Origin: Lachnospiraceae bacterium UBA938
GTDB lineage: Bacteria; Bacillota; Clostridia; Lachnospirales; Lachnospiraceae
Reading direction: 5' to 3'
NCBI GenBank assembly: GCA_002293475.1
Contig: DBDG01000038.1
Span: 2,716-24,900 of the forward strand
DNA length: 22,185 nucleotides
Position 1 is the first letter of the stretch. Each line of letters begins with the position of its first letter. Below the pieces are notes generated by a model that was given only the letters and a program-made list of their open reading frames with translations, did no database searches and was not told where the DNA came from. Positions 8,444 to 14,479 of this stretch are shown one piece after another. Position numbers and translations under genes: made by a program.

Positions 8444-8472
8444 ATTCTAATTCAGATATCTGATTTTGTCTA
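8444..8472 (-). promoter_or_regulatory. Promoter of the DUF6062 gene with an operator-like palindrome
   Basis: Read on the minus strand: TAGACA, 17 bp, TAGAAT. The spacer contains a perfect 12-bp palindrome, TCAGATATCTGA (8452-8463), with flanking matches AA/TT. A palindrome at this position is typical of a repressor site. A CAGATAT half-site also occurs near 8418-8424. Confidence 0.5.
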
Positions 8473-8665
8473 TATTATAAAGCTAACTAATAATACGGCA
8501 TTTCTTAAAGTGCCGGCGCGCTGATCTGATAAATTGCGACTGCAGTGATCCTTGCCATCAGCTGACTGGCTTAAGCGGTCATCGTCAGATTGCCCGGGCC
8601 TCATCGGCGCCGGTTCCGGCTCCCGAAAATAAGTGAAGACTAAGTTTCCCGCCCAAAGTAATGGC

Positions 8666-8735
8666 AAATCATCTCTTCTGGCTGGCGGAGTAGCGGGGAA
8701 CGAATCGGAAAATGGCCTTAATTTCAGTGAAAACA
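8666..8735. repeat. Dispersed intergenic element, copy 1
   Basis: A 70-bp stretch from AAATCATCTCTTCTGGCTGG to the end motif TTTCAGTGAAAACA matches 17305-17374 at 62 of 70 positions without gaps, in the same orientation. It ends about 35 bp before the promoter of the gene at 8820. No ORF, tRNA-like fold or transposase is associated with it. Confidence 0.8.
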
Positions 8736-8769
8736 GCTTACAGCGAAAATAATTCCAGAAAGATAAATA

Positions 8770-8798
8770 TAGACATTCGCAAATTCATATGATAATAT
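8770..8798 (+). promoter_or_regulatory. Candidate promoter of the 8820 gene
   Basis: TAGACA, 17 bp, TAATAT. The predicted start near 8805 leaves a very short leader, just enough for the ribosome-binding site AGAGGTGG. Confidence 0.45.
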
Positions 8799-8819
8799 TT
8801 GTTAATAGAGGTGGCGTTC

Positions 8820-9161
8820 ATGAATTATTCTGAGGAAAAAGAGTTAATAAGATCTAATTTGATGGGTTACACGTCATTATTTTTCGGCATTATCGGTGTT
8901 GTTTTTCTGCACCTGTGGCCTTTGTCTATTTTTAGTAATGACGTTGTACCGGCTGCTTTAAGAATAACCGGGGTGGTATTAGGGGTAGCGGGTCTAATTT
9001 TGGGATTTATGTCCGCATTGGAGGATGATTGCCAAAAGCGTATTATCATATCAGGAATCATTTTGTGCGTAATGTCAATACTGTGTAATATTTCTCCGCC
9101 TGATTCGCTATATTCTATATCTTTTTTGCGTAACTTTGTATCATACTATCCGCAAGCATAG
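8820..9161 (+). CDS. Small hypothetical membrane protein (three TM segments)
   Basis: 113 residues. After a charged N-terminus (MNYSEEKELIRSN) come about three hydrophobic segments (roughly 15-35, 46-66 and 73-93), with a short Gly-rich stretch GVVLGVAGLILGF that resembles DUF4190-type proteins. I chose the ATG at 8820 because AGAGGTGG lies 5 nt upstream; an in-frame TTG at 8799 has none and would fall in or before the -10 region. It is followed 37 nt later by another small membrane-protein gene on the same strand, so the two are probably one unit. I do not recognise a function. It does not match SpoVAE, although spoVA genes lie nearby. Confidence 0.65.
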   Translation: MNYSEEKELIRSNLMGYTSLFFGIIGVVFLHLWPLSIFSNDVVPAALRITGVVLGVAGLILGFMSALEDDCQKRIIISGIILCVMSILCNISPPDSLYSISFLRNFVSYYPQA

Positions 9162-9198
9162 ACAGGTATAAATAATAGATGTACTATAGGTGATACTA

Positions 9199-9429
9199 AT
9201 GAAAGCTATGATTAAGCCATTTTTTCCTTTTGTATTTTTTGGATATTGTTTTACTTATTTAGTTTCCTTCTTTTTTAGTTTGGAAATGTTCTTGATATTT
9301 CTCCCATTGACCATGTCGGTCGTGGCGGATTACGCCAACTTTAAATCCTCGGCGGTGAAAACGATAGTTTGTTTCTTATACATGCCTTTTATGGTATATC
9401 TCGTGTTTTTTTCCGGCTTTCTGGCATGA
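9199..9429 (+). CDS. Very small hydrophobic protein
   Basis: 76 residues, nearly all hydrophobic and rich in Phe, with two probable membrane segments (about 5-38 and 54-75) joined by a short polar loop (VVADYANFKSSAV). The ATG at 9199 has AGGTG 6 nt upstream; an in-frame GTG at 9190 lies inside that site and is less likely. It follows the 113-residue membrane protein by 37 nt and ends 23 nt from the convergent spoVAC. No family is recognised. The coding call rests on length, ribosome-binding site and plausible membrane topology. Confidence 0.5.
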   Translation: MKAMIKPFFPFVFFGYCFTYLVSFFFSLEMFLIFLPLTMSVVADYANFKSSAVKTIVCFLYMPFMVYLVFFSGFLA

Positions 9430-9452
9430 GTCTTTATGACATGAGTTTTCCC

Positions 9453-9923
9453 TTATGGCCCGATGCCCGTTTGCTGCCATACGAGGTAAACAAGTCCCAA
9501 TAGCCAGGAAATAAAGATGCCATACAGGATGACCGGGCCGGCTATCGTAAAAATCTTGCAGCCGATCCCGAAGACATGTCCCTCTGCTTTATATTCAATG
9601 GCCGGAGATGCTACGGAATTGGCAAATCCGGTGATCGGCACCAGGGCGCCGGCGCCGCCGAAGCGGGCTATTTTATGGTAAAGGCCAAGCCCGGTCAAGA
9701 TAACTCCTAATAGTATCAGAAGTAAGGAGCAGACGCTGCCGGCCATTTCCTTTTCCAGACCTAGGCTGTCTGTAAGATATTTGGTGATAAACTGCCCTAG
9801 GGTACAGATTATGCCTCCGCAGATAAAAGCCTTTATCATCTGCGCGGATAAGCTGTGGGTAGGGGTTACCGTTTTCACATATTCTTCATATTGTTTCTGT
9901 GAATACTTTTTATGATTATCCAT
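9453..9923 (-). CDS. spoVAC: Stage V sporulation protein AC
   Basis: 156 residues. Subunit of the SpoVA channel in the inner membrane of the forespore or spore, which moves dipicolinic acid with calcium into the spore and releases it at germination; SpoVAC itself has been linked to mechanosensitive channel activity. The start (KKYSQKQYEEYVKTVTP), the Gly-rich first membrane segment (KAFICGGIICTLGQ) and RFGGAGALVPITGFANSVASPAIEYKAEG with KIFTIAGPVI are characteristic. GAGGTAA lies upstream of the ATG. It is transcribed away from spoVAD, whereas in Bacillus and most Clostridia spoVAC, spoVAD and spoVAE are consecutive on one strand. Confidence 0.95.
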   Translation of the reverse strand: MDNHKKYSQKQYEEYVKTVTPTHSLSAQMIKAFICGGIICTLGQFITKYLTDSLGLEKEMAGSVCSLLLILLGVILTGLGLYHKIARFGGAGALVPITGFANSVASPAIEYKAEGHVFGIGCKIFTIAGPVILYGIFISWLLGLVYLVWQQTGIGP

Positions 9924-10013
9924 AGCATTACCTCATGTTTCATATTCCACCGAACGTGTCTGATAATTATTGCTAAGGATAGTTTTTGAAAAATCTGATA
10001 AAATATGCATCAT

Positions 10014-10048
10014 CCGTAATTATTCAAGGTCATGCTGAATAATTACGG
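10014..10048. promoter_or_regulatory. Inverted repeat between spoVAC and spoVAD
   Basis: A perfect 13-bp inverted repeat, CCGTAATTATTCA/TGAATAATTACGG, with a 9-nt centre. Each arm reads TGAATA in the direction of the gene it faces, which is the sigma-G -35 sequence. On the plus strand it is followed by TTTTTCTTTTT, so as RNA it would also be a good terminator, but no plus-strand gene ends here except the small genes beyond spoVAC. Promoter mirror and antisense terminator both remain possible. Confidence 0.6.
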
Positions 10049-10065
10049 TTTTTCTTTTTATACTA
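10036..10065 (+). promoter_or_regulatory. Probable sigma-G promoter of spoVAD
   Basis: TGAATA (10036-10041), 17 bp, TATACTA (10059-10065). The Bacillus sigma-G consensus is TGAATA, 17-18 bp, CATACTA, so only one base differs. Forespore-specific sigma-G control is established for the B. subtilis spoVA operon. The leader before the ATG would be about 30 nt. Confidence 0.65.
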
Positions 10066-10101
10066 ACTTTATACTGATTTTATTGTGTTGAGGTAATATA
10101 T

Positions 10102-11130
10102 ATGGACAAGACTATGAATCATGCGAATAAACAGAGTTTTATTCCTTCCCGGCCCGTTTATATAACGGCAAGCGCTTCGGTAGCGGGAACTAAGGAAGGA
10201 AGGGGGCCTTTTGGGGATTTGTTCGATATGATCGGTAAGGACGACTTCTTTGGCTGCAAGACTTGGGAGGAGGCGGAAAGCACCCTTCAGAAGGAGGCGC
10301 TGCTGCTGGCCATCGGCAAGGCCGGCCTTGCCCAGGAAGACATAAGCTATCTGTTTGCCGGCGACCTGCTGGGTCAGTCGATTGCCAGCAGTTTCGGCCT
10401 CGCTTCCTTTCCGATTCCGTTGATAGGGCTATACGGAGCTTGTTCCACCTGCGGCCTTTCCCTTTCCCTAGGAGCGATGGCCTTGGCGGCGGGGATCGCC
10501 GATTATGTCGGCTGTGTGACTTCCAGCCATTTTGCCAGTGCCGAGAAAGAGTTCCGCTTCCCGCTGGCTTATGGGAATCAGCGGCCGCTGTCGGCACATT
10601 GGACGGTGACGGGAAGCGGGGCATTTATCTTGAGTAGTATCCGCGGCGAGAAATGCCGGGCCGAGATAACCGGCATCACTTCGGGTAAGATCATTGATTA
10701 TGGTCTCAAGGATTCGCTGAACATGGGAGCCTGCATGGCACCGGCCGCCGCCGATACTATCTGCCGGCATTTTTGTGATTTTGACAGCGGGCCAGAAGAT
10801 TATGATAAGATTATTACTGGCGACCTAGGAACGATCGGGCAGAAGGTACTCTGGGATCTGATGAGGGAAAAGCGGATGGATATTTCCAAGCTACACTTAG
10901 ACTGCGGCATGGAGATATATGACTTGCAGACCCAGTCGGCGCATGCCGGCGGCTCCGGCTGCGGGTGCTGTGCCATAACTTTGTCAGCCTATATCCTGAA
11001 ACAGATTGAAGAAAAAGCTTGGAGGAAAGTGCTGTTCGTTCCTACCGGAGCCCTGCTCAGCAAGACCAGCTTTAACGAAGGCCAGAGCATACCCGGAGTG
11101 GCACATGGGGTAATGCTTGAGAGTGTGTAA
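10102..11130 (+). CDS. spoVAD: Stage V sporulation protein AD
   Basis: 342 residues, soluble, with a thiolase/ketosynthase-like fold. In Bacillus this SpoVA subunit binds dipicolinic acid and associates with the membrane subunits. Visible hallmarks are PVYITASASVAGTKEGRGPFGDLFD near the N-terminus, LFAGDLLGQSIASSFG, the Cys-containing loop GLYGACSTCGLSLSLGAM, a Gly-rich GSGCGCCAITLSAYIL and a C-terminal GALLSKTSFNEGQSIPGVAHGV. GAGGT lies 7 nt before the ATG. It diverges from spoVAC, with the likely sigma-G promoter between them. No spoVAE follows; the next ORF is a 44-residue membrane protein. Confidence 0.95.
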   Translation: MDKTMNHANKQSFIPSRPVYITASASVAGTKEGRGPFGDLFDMIGKDDFFGCKTWEEAESTLQKEALLLAIGKAGLAQEDISYLFAGDLLGQSIASSFGLASFPIPLIGLYGACSTCGLSLSLGAMALAAGIADYVGCVTSSHFASAEKEFRFPLAYGNQRPLSAHWTVTGSGAFILSSIRGEKCRAEITGITSGKIIDYGLKDSLNMGACMAPAAADTICRHFCDFDSGPEDYDKIITGDLGTIGQKVLWDLMREKRMDISKLHLDCGMEIYDLQTQSAHAGGSGCGCCAITLSAYILKQIEEKAWRKVLFVPTGALLSKTSFNEGQSIPGVAHGVMLESV

Positions 11131-11137
11131 AAAAAGA

Positions 11138-11166
11138 TTGAAATTAGGAGCCGGATGTTTTACAAT
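11138..11166 (+). promoter_or_regulatory. Promoter of the 44-residue membrane protein
   Basis: TTGAAA, 17 bp, TACAAT, beginning 8 bases after the spoVAD stop. A small stem-loop (TGCATC/GATGCA, 11191-11207) lies in the predicted leader. Confidence 0.55.
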
Positions 11167-11236
11167 AAAAGCAATCAGGATATGAGGTTATGCATCTTGT
11201 TGATGCAGTAAATGAACATGAAAGGAAACCGGATAA

Positions 11237-11371
11237 ATGGTATTGTTACTTTTAGGTGGAGGACTGTTGCTGATACTTGTCGTGATTATCGTGGCAGTGG
11301 TTTCTTCCATAACAGGCAGTGGAAATCCTATTCCCCATGGAGACGATGAAGACGGAAATCCGATGATATGA
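11237..11371 (+). CDS. 44-residue single-TM micro-protein
   Basis: This short ORF encodes a protein with an almost pure Leu/Ile/Val/Gly membrane segment (MVLLLLGGGLLLILVVIIVA) and a short acidic tail (PIPHGDDEDGNPMI). It is flanked by a good promoter (11138-11166) and a perfect terminator (11389-11417), which makes it a complete small transcription unit. The ribosome-binding site is only fair (AAAGGA, about 10 nt upstream). It lies just downstream of spoVAD on the same strand and could also be read from the spoVAD promoter; small sporulation membrane proteins are known in Bacillus, but there is no sequence match to name one. Confidence 0.55.
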   Translation: MVLLLLGGGLLLILVVIIVAVVSSITGSGNPIPHGDDEDGNPMI

Positions 11372-11388
11372 TGATATTGTGACAGAAG

Positions 11389-11417
11389 CGGTTAAGTGAA
11401 GCTCACTTAACCGTTTT
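11389..11417 (+). terminator. Rho-independent terminator
   Basis: A perfect 11-bp stem CGGTTAAGTGA/TCACTTAACCG with a 3-nt loop, followed by TTTT. It ends the spoVAD/micro-protein transcript. Confidence 0.9.
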
Positions 11418-11496
11418 ATCAATCATCTGCGGCTCTTGATGAACAAGCCAGGATGTACGAATCTGATAAAAGGCAAAGCGCAAGGAGGTAAGTTAG

Positions 11497-12168
11497 GTGC
11501 GGTATTTTTTTAATGGAAAGACTGTAAAAAGCGAGGACAAGTATACGATCCGGATTCCTTTCAATGTATGGGAGGTCTGTAAGAAAAGAGATGTGATCCA
11601 GGCGGACATTGTCTTGGACAATAAAATCATTGCCTGTGAACTGCTCCCCGAAAAAAAGGGCAATTATAAGATCCATCTCAGCAGTGACGAGGTAGCGCAT
11701 ATTGATATCAGCGAAGAGCATAAGATACTGCTACATATCAGCGGCAGCTTGATTGAAGTCGGCAAGAACAGCCCCTATAGTTTTGATAACCCGATCCGCA
11801 GGATTGACAGCATGGAGGTCATCATCCAGCCGGTTGACGGACTGTGCGGACAGACCTGTGTGGCGATGCTGGCCGGGGTGACCATTGCGGAGGTCATGAG
11901 TGTCATGGACTGCCGGGAGTGGCAGGCGACCATGGCGATGATGATTTCCGCGCTTAATTATTACGGGATCGATCACAGTGATATCGTCATCTATACCGAG
12001 GGACGGGAGGCAACGTTGCCCAAATGCTGCATCATGATGGAAAAAATGGGCTTGTACTGCCATTACCTCGTGCATTATGACGGCAAGTTCTACGACCCCA
12101 ATATGGAAGTATTTACCGAATATGACATGAGCAAGCTGCAAGGTTATCTGGAGGTAAAGTGTCAATAG
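11497..12168 (+). CDS. DUF1905-like domain fused to a C39-like cysteine peptidase
   Basis: 223 residues, with no signal peptide. Residues about 3-85 follow the DUF1905 beta-barrel pattern (YTIRIPFNVWEVC, then ELLPEKKGNYKIHLS). Residues about 108-205 look like a compact papain-fold/C39 domain: Q111 as oxyanion residue, C117 in GLCGQTCVAMLAGV, then H189 (or H193) and D200 in HYLVHYDGKFYDP. Start is GTG at 11497, 7 nt after AAGGAGGT. The last 7 nt overlap the end of the convergent DUF6572 gene. The peptidase domain is near the C-terminus and small, so a transglutaminase-like or deamidase role is equally possible. Catalytic residues are assigned by pattern only. Confidence 0.7.
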   Translation: MRYFFNGKTVKSEDKYTIRIPFNVWEVCKKRDVIQADIVLDNKIIACELLPEKKGNYKIHLSSDEVAHIDISEEHKILLHISGSLIEVGKNSPYSFDNPIRRIDSMEVIIQPVDGLCGQTCVAMLAGVTIAEVMSVMDCREWQATMAMMISALNYYGIDHSDIVIYTEGREATLPKCCIMMEKMGLYCHYLVHYDGKFYDPNMEVFTEYDMSKLQGYLEVKCQ

Positions 12169-12500
12169 CAGGAAGGCATGAACTCCCATTCAAGACCAAA
12201 GCCGGCTTCATTGATGGCTTTTTTCGACATACTTAAAAATTTAAGGCACTCCGCACTAAAAGGATATTTGGCGATGATACTGATAACAATATAGTTATAC
12301 TTATCCGGTTCAAATTCTTCATTTACTTCACCGCTTTCAATGTACTGTAAATAAACATTCAGTTTATTCTGTAGCATAAGTAAATGGACATCGTCAGTTT
12401 CTTCACCCCATGTCAAATAATCGGTAATGGTAAGAATAAGCCTTTTACCATTCTTGTCTAACCCGGCAAAGTCAATGATCTTTTCATCTGTAACAGACAT
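12162..12500 (-). CDS. DUF6572 family protein
   Basis: 112 residues, acidic and soluble. The pattern MSVTDEKIIDFAGLDKNGKRLILTITDYLTW, followed by LLMLQNKLNVYLQYIESGEV, matches DUF6572 proteins. These are often found near polymorphic-toxin or immunity genes, but their role is not established. A good GGAGGG site lies before the ATG. It overlaps the tail of the convergent DUF1905/C39-like gene by 7 nt. Pairing with that gene as effector and immunity protein is conceivable, but the opposite orientation argues against a standard toxin-immunity operon. Confidence 0.75.
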   Translation of the reverse strand: MSVTDEKIIDFAGLDKNGKRLILTITDYLTWGEETDDVHLLMLQNKLNVYLQYIESGEVNEEFEPDKYNYIVISIIAKYPFSAECLKFLSMSKKAINEAGFGLEWEFMPSCY

Positions 12501-12606
12501 ACTTTCCCTCCAATATGCATATGTAGATCCTTTATCCTAAAATTATATACTGATTGCGGTTTTTTAACAAGAGTTTTGGAAATTAAGACACAGACAAGCC
12601 CGATTA

Positions 12607-12635
12607 TTGACAATGAAATGAATGTAATATAAAAT
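12607..12635 (+). promoter_or_regulatory. Strong sigma-A promoter of the 12696 gene
   Basis: TTGACA, 17 bp, TAAAAT: consensus -35, one mismatch in -10. The start would be near 12642, inside the inverted repeat at 12634-12660. Confidence 0.7.
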
Positions 12636-12660
12636 AAAATTATAATATTTATAATTTTAT
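12634..12660. repeat. Perfect AT-only inverted repeat at the transcription start
   Basis: ATAAAATTATA/TATAATTTTAT, 11-bp arms around a 5-nt centre. It begins within the -10 and spans the predicted +1. It could be an operator, or give the mRNA a weak 5' hairpin. Confidence 0.65.
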
Positions 12661-12695
12661 CGTTATTTATATTCATTATTAAAAGGAGGATTATC

Positions 12696-13361
12696 ATGGG
12701 TTCAAGTCATGAAGAGTTGCGGGAACGGGAACGTCAATGGAGTACCGAGGTGCTTGCCAAGGAAAGAAAATTAACGAATTTGATTACAATTTCGATAATA
12801 CCGGGCAGTATCCTTGTTCTTTCAGGGATTGGATTATTGACAGGCGGTATAGAAGGGGCGATATCTAATATTCTGATTGGCCTTATCCTCGGCATTGTAA
12901 TTATGCTGTTCTTCTTCATTGTCCGTCCGCCCATTAATTATGGCAAACGGTATTTGAAGCGCTTAGAAGAGGCGATGGGAAGGGATCTGAAAAGTCCCGG
13001 AGAACGGGAAGCGTTTGCGGCTCAGATGCTCTCCAAAGACGGGTCCGGCACGGTGGAATGTCTGGATTATAAAGAAGAGCAAAAGGATAAGCGGCTCTGG
13101 ATTTCTCGTGACTATGTTCTGTCAACAGATCCTATGAGCGGTGCTCATATAATCCGCTTAAGGGATGTGACAAAGATGGAAAGTGACGTGATGAAAATGA
13201 GTATTAGAAGCGGAACCGTTCGCACCAACTTGGAATACTATACAATCTTATTTTACTACCATAAGATTGCGGAGGGAAAGAAGGAAAAACATGATACATG
13301 GGTAGCCTTTGCCAGCCCGCAGTTCCGTGACAAGGTGCTCAAGATCATTCAGGAGAAGTAA
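12696..13361 (+). CDS. Hypothetical two-TM membrane protein
   Basis: 221 residues. A charged N-terminal helix (ELREREROW-type, residues 6-26) is followed by two membrane segments (about 28-50 and 57-77). A cytosolic domain of about 140 residues with alternating strands comes next (GTVECLDYKEEQKDKRLWISRDYVL, HIIRLRDVTKMES, WVAFASPQFRDKVLKIIQEK). The closing pattern of a strand and a long helix recalls bacterial PH-like (YcxB-type) domains, but the match is too weak to claim. AAGGAGG lies upstream of the ATG. It is a single-gene unit with its own promoter and a hairpin downstream. Confidence 0.75.
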   Translation: MGSSHEELRERERQWSTEVLAKERKLTNLITISIIPGSILVLSGIGLLTGGIEGAISNILIGLILGIVIMLFFFIVRPPINYGKRYLKRLEEAMGRDLKSPGEREAFAAQMLSKDGSGTVECLDYKEEQKDKRLWISRDYVLSTDPMSGAHIIRLRDVTKMESDVMKMSIRSGTVRTNLEYYTILFYYHKIAEGKKEKHDTWVAFASPQFRDKVLKIIQEK

Positions 13362-13384
13362 TATATAAAAATATAAAATATTAC

Positions 13385-13413
13385 TTGCATTATTCAGTTC
13401 AATCTGTTATAGT
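13385..13413 (+). promoter_or_regulatory. Promoter upstream of the HAD gene
   Basis: TTGCAT, 17 bp, TATAGT. The predicted start near 13420 leaves a leader of about 135 nt that contains two small hairpins (GTAGC/GCTAC and GTAAAA/TTTTAC) and then a terminator-like hairpin. Confidence 0.55.
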
Positions 13414-13478
13414 ATTTTTGTAGCCGGAACATAGACAACCGCTACCAATAAAATATGGTAAAATTCCCCTTTTACACT

Positions 13479-13513
13479 GAGCCGGCTGAGACGCAAGTTT
13501 CGTCGGCTCTTTT
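13479..13513 (+). terminator. Terminator or attenuator before the HAD gene
   Basis: Outer stem GAGCC/GGCTC and inner stem GACG/CGTC with a left bulge, followed by TTTT. It may end the transcript of the 12696 gene. It also lies downstream of the promoter at 13385, so it could attenuate the HAD gene. Confidence 0.55.
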
Positions 13514-13556
13514 AATTCCACAGTAATCTCAAAGGCTAAGCACGGAAAGGGATGCG

Positions 13557-14396
13557 ATGCGATCAACCAACAGGAAACTGATATTTCTGGATATTGACGG
13601 GACATTATTGATGAAAGGGGAGTATATTCCGGCTTCGGCAAAAGAGGCCCTTAAACTGGCTAAGGCGAACGGCCATGAGATTTTTATCGCCACCGGCCGC
13701 TCCCGGTCCGCAATACCGAAGCAGGTGGCAGAACTCGGTTTTGCCGGCATGATAACCAGCGCGGGCGCTTATGTGGAATATGCGGGCCAGCCTATCGCGC
13801 ATCAGCCGATGAACAGAGACAGACTGGAGCGGCTGAACCATTATCTGCTCCGCCATCAGGCCGCAGTCCTATATGAGGCGAATGACAACATCTATGTGAC
13901 TGCGGAGACCTTTGAAGAATTCCGTCGCTATATGCTAAAAAAAGGCTTTGATATAGATCAGGCCGGCCGCGGTTTCCGTGACCGGTTTGCCTTGGTCAAG
14001 GAAATAAGCGAAGTACCCTATGTAAACAAGATCGTTTACTTCAATGCTGACCGTAGTGTAGAAGACTTGCAGAAAAAATGGCAGGATGTCTTTATCATCG
14101 TCCCTAATAGTGTCACGGAAGATTTGTATAGCGGCGAGATATCGGAGGGCGGCATGCACAAGGCCGCCGGTATTGCGACGCTGCTGAACTATCTGTCCGC
14201 TGGCCGCGAAGAGGTGATCGCCCTCGGAGACGGATGGAATGACCTTGAAATGATCCAATATGCCCATGTGGGCGTGGCGATGGGCAATAGTGCCGACATC
14301 TTGAAAGAAGCCGCTGACCTAGTGACCGGAGACATCCTGCAGGACGGGGTGTGGCAGGCTTTTGATCAATTAAGGCTATTGGCATCTGGGGGTTAA
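13557..14396 (+). CDS. Cof-type HAD-IIB family phosphatase
   Basis: 279 residues, cytosolic. All four HAD motifs can be placed: DIDGT (D12 nucleophile, D14), the Thr of FIATGRS, the Lys of GGMHKAAGI and GDGWNDLEM, followed by GVAMGNSADILKEAAD. The cap between motifs II and III is the large type C2 cap of the Cof subfamily, which acts on sugar phosphates, PLP or FMN-type substrates. The substrate cannot be set from sequence. GGAAAGG precedes the ATG. The radical SAM gene follows after 83 nt on the same strand and may be co-transcribed. Confidence 0.92.
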   Translation: MRSTNRKLIFLDIDGTLLMKGEYIPASAKEALKLAKANGHEIFIATGRSRSAIPKQVAELGFAGMITSAGAYVEYAGQPIAHQPMNRDRLERLNHYLLRHQAAVLYEANDNIYVTAETFEEFRRYMLKKGFDIDQAGRGFRDRFALVKEISEVPYVNKIVYFNADRSVEDLQKKWQDVFIIVPNSVTEDLYSGEISEGGMHKAAGIATLLNYLSAGREEVIALGDGWNDLEMIQYAHVGVAMGNSADILKEAADLVTGDILQDGVWQAFDQLRLLASGG

Positions 14397-14479
14397 CGAG
14401 GATAAATGACGAACTATTTCCTCAAGGGTAAAATCAGGTAGATGAGCATATAAAGGATGGGCATCAGGGGGATGAGAAG

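Larger units (their letters stand above)
8385..8819. other. Intergenic region of 435 bp with promoters and a dispersed repeat
   Basis: Holds the leftward DUF6062 promoter (8444-8472), a GC-rich segment without a coding signal (about 8505-8625), copy 1 of the dispersed element (8666-8735), and the promoter of the next rightward gene (8770-8798). The minus-strand reading frame across 8470-8667 has no ribosome-binding site or recognisable protein and I do not call it. Confidence 0.6.

Noticed and set aside
8470..8667. Leftward 65-codon ORF in the gap before the 8820 gene
   Set aside because: No ribosome-binding site and no recognisable protein pattern; it covers the GC-rich patch, where stop codons are rarer by composition.
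8820..9161. The 113-residue membrane protein as the missing SpoVAE
   Set aside because: Length is close, but the GAGATVPLTGFG-type signature of SpoVAE is absent and the start and end do not match.
12458..12697. Leftward 79-codon ORF with a hydrophobic stretch overlapping the DUF6572 start
   Set aside because: Its start lies on the complement of the ribosome-binding site of the 12696 gene, it has no ribosome-binding site, it runs through the promoter and AT palindrome, and its end overlaps DUF6572 in another frame.
13479..13513. TPP riboswitch suggested by GGCTGAGA
   Set aside because: The rest of the core (ACCTGAT and the closing P1 arms) is missing; the bases belong to a terminator-like hairpin.
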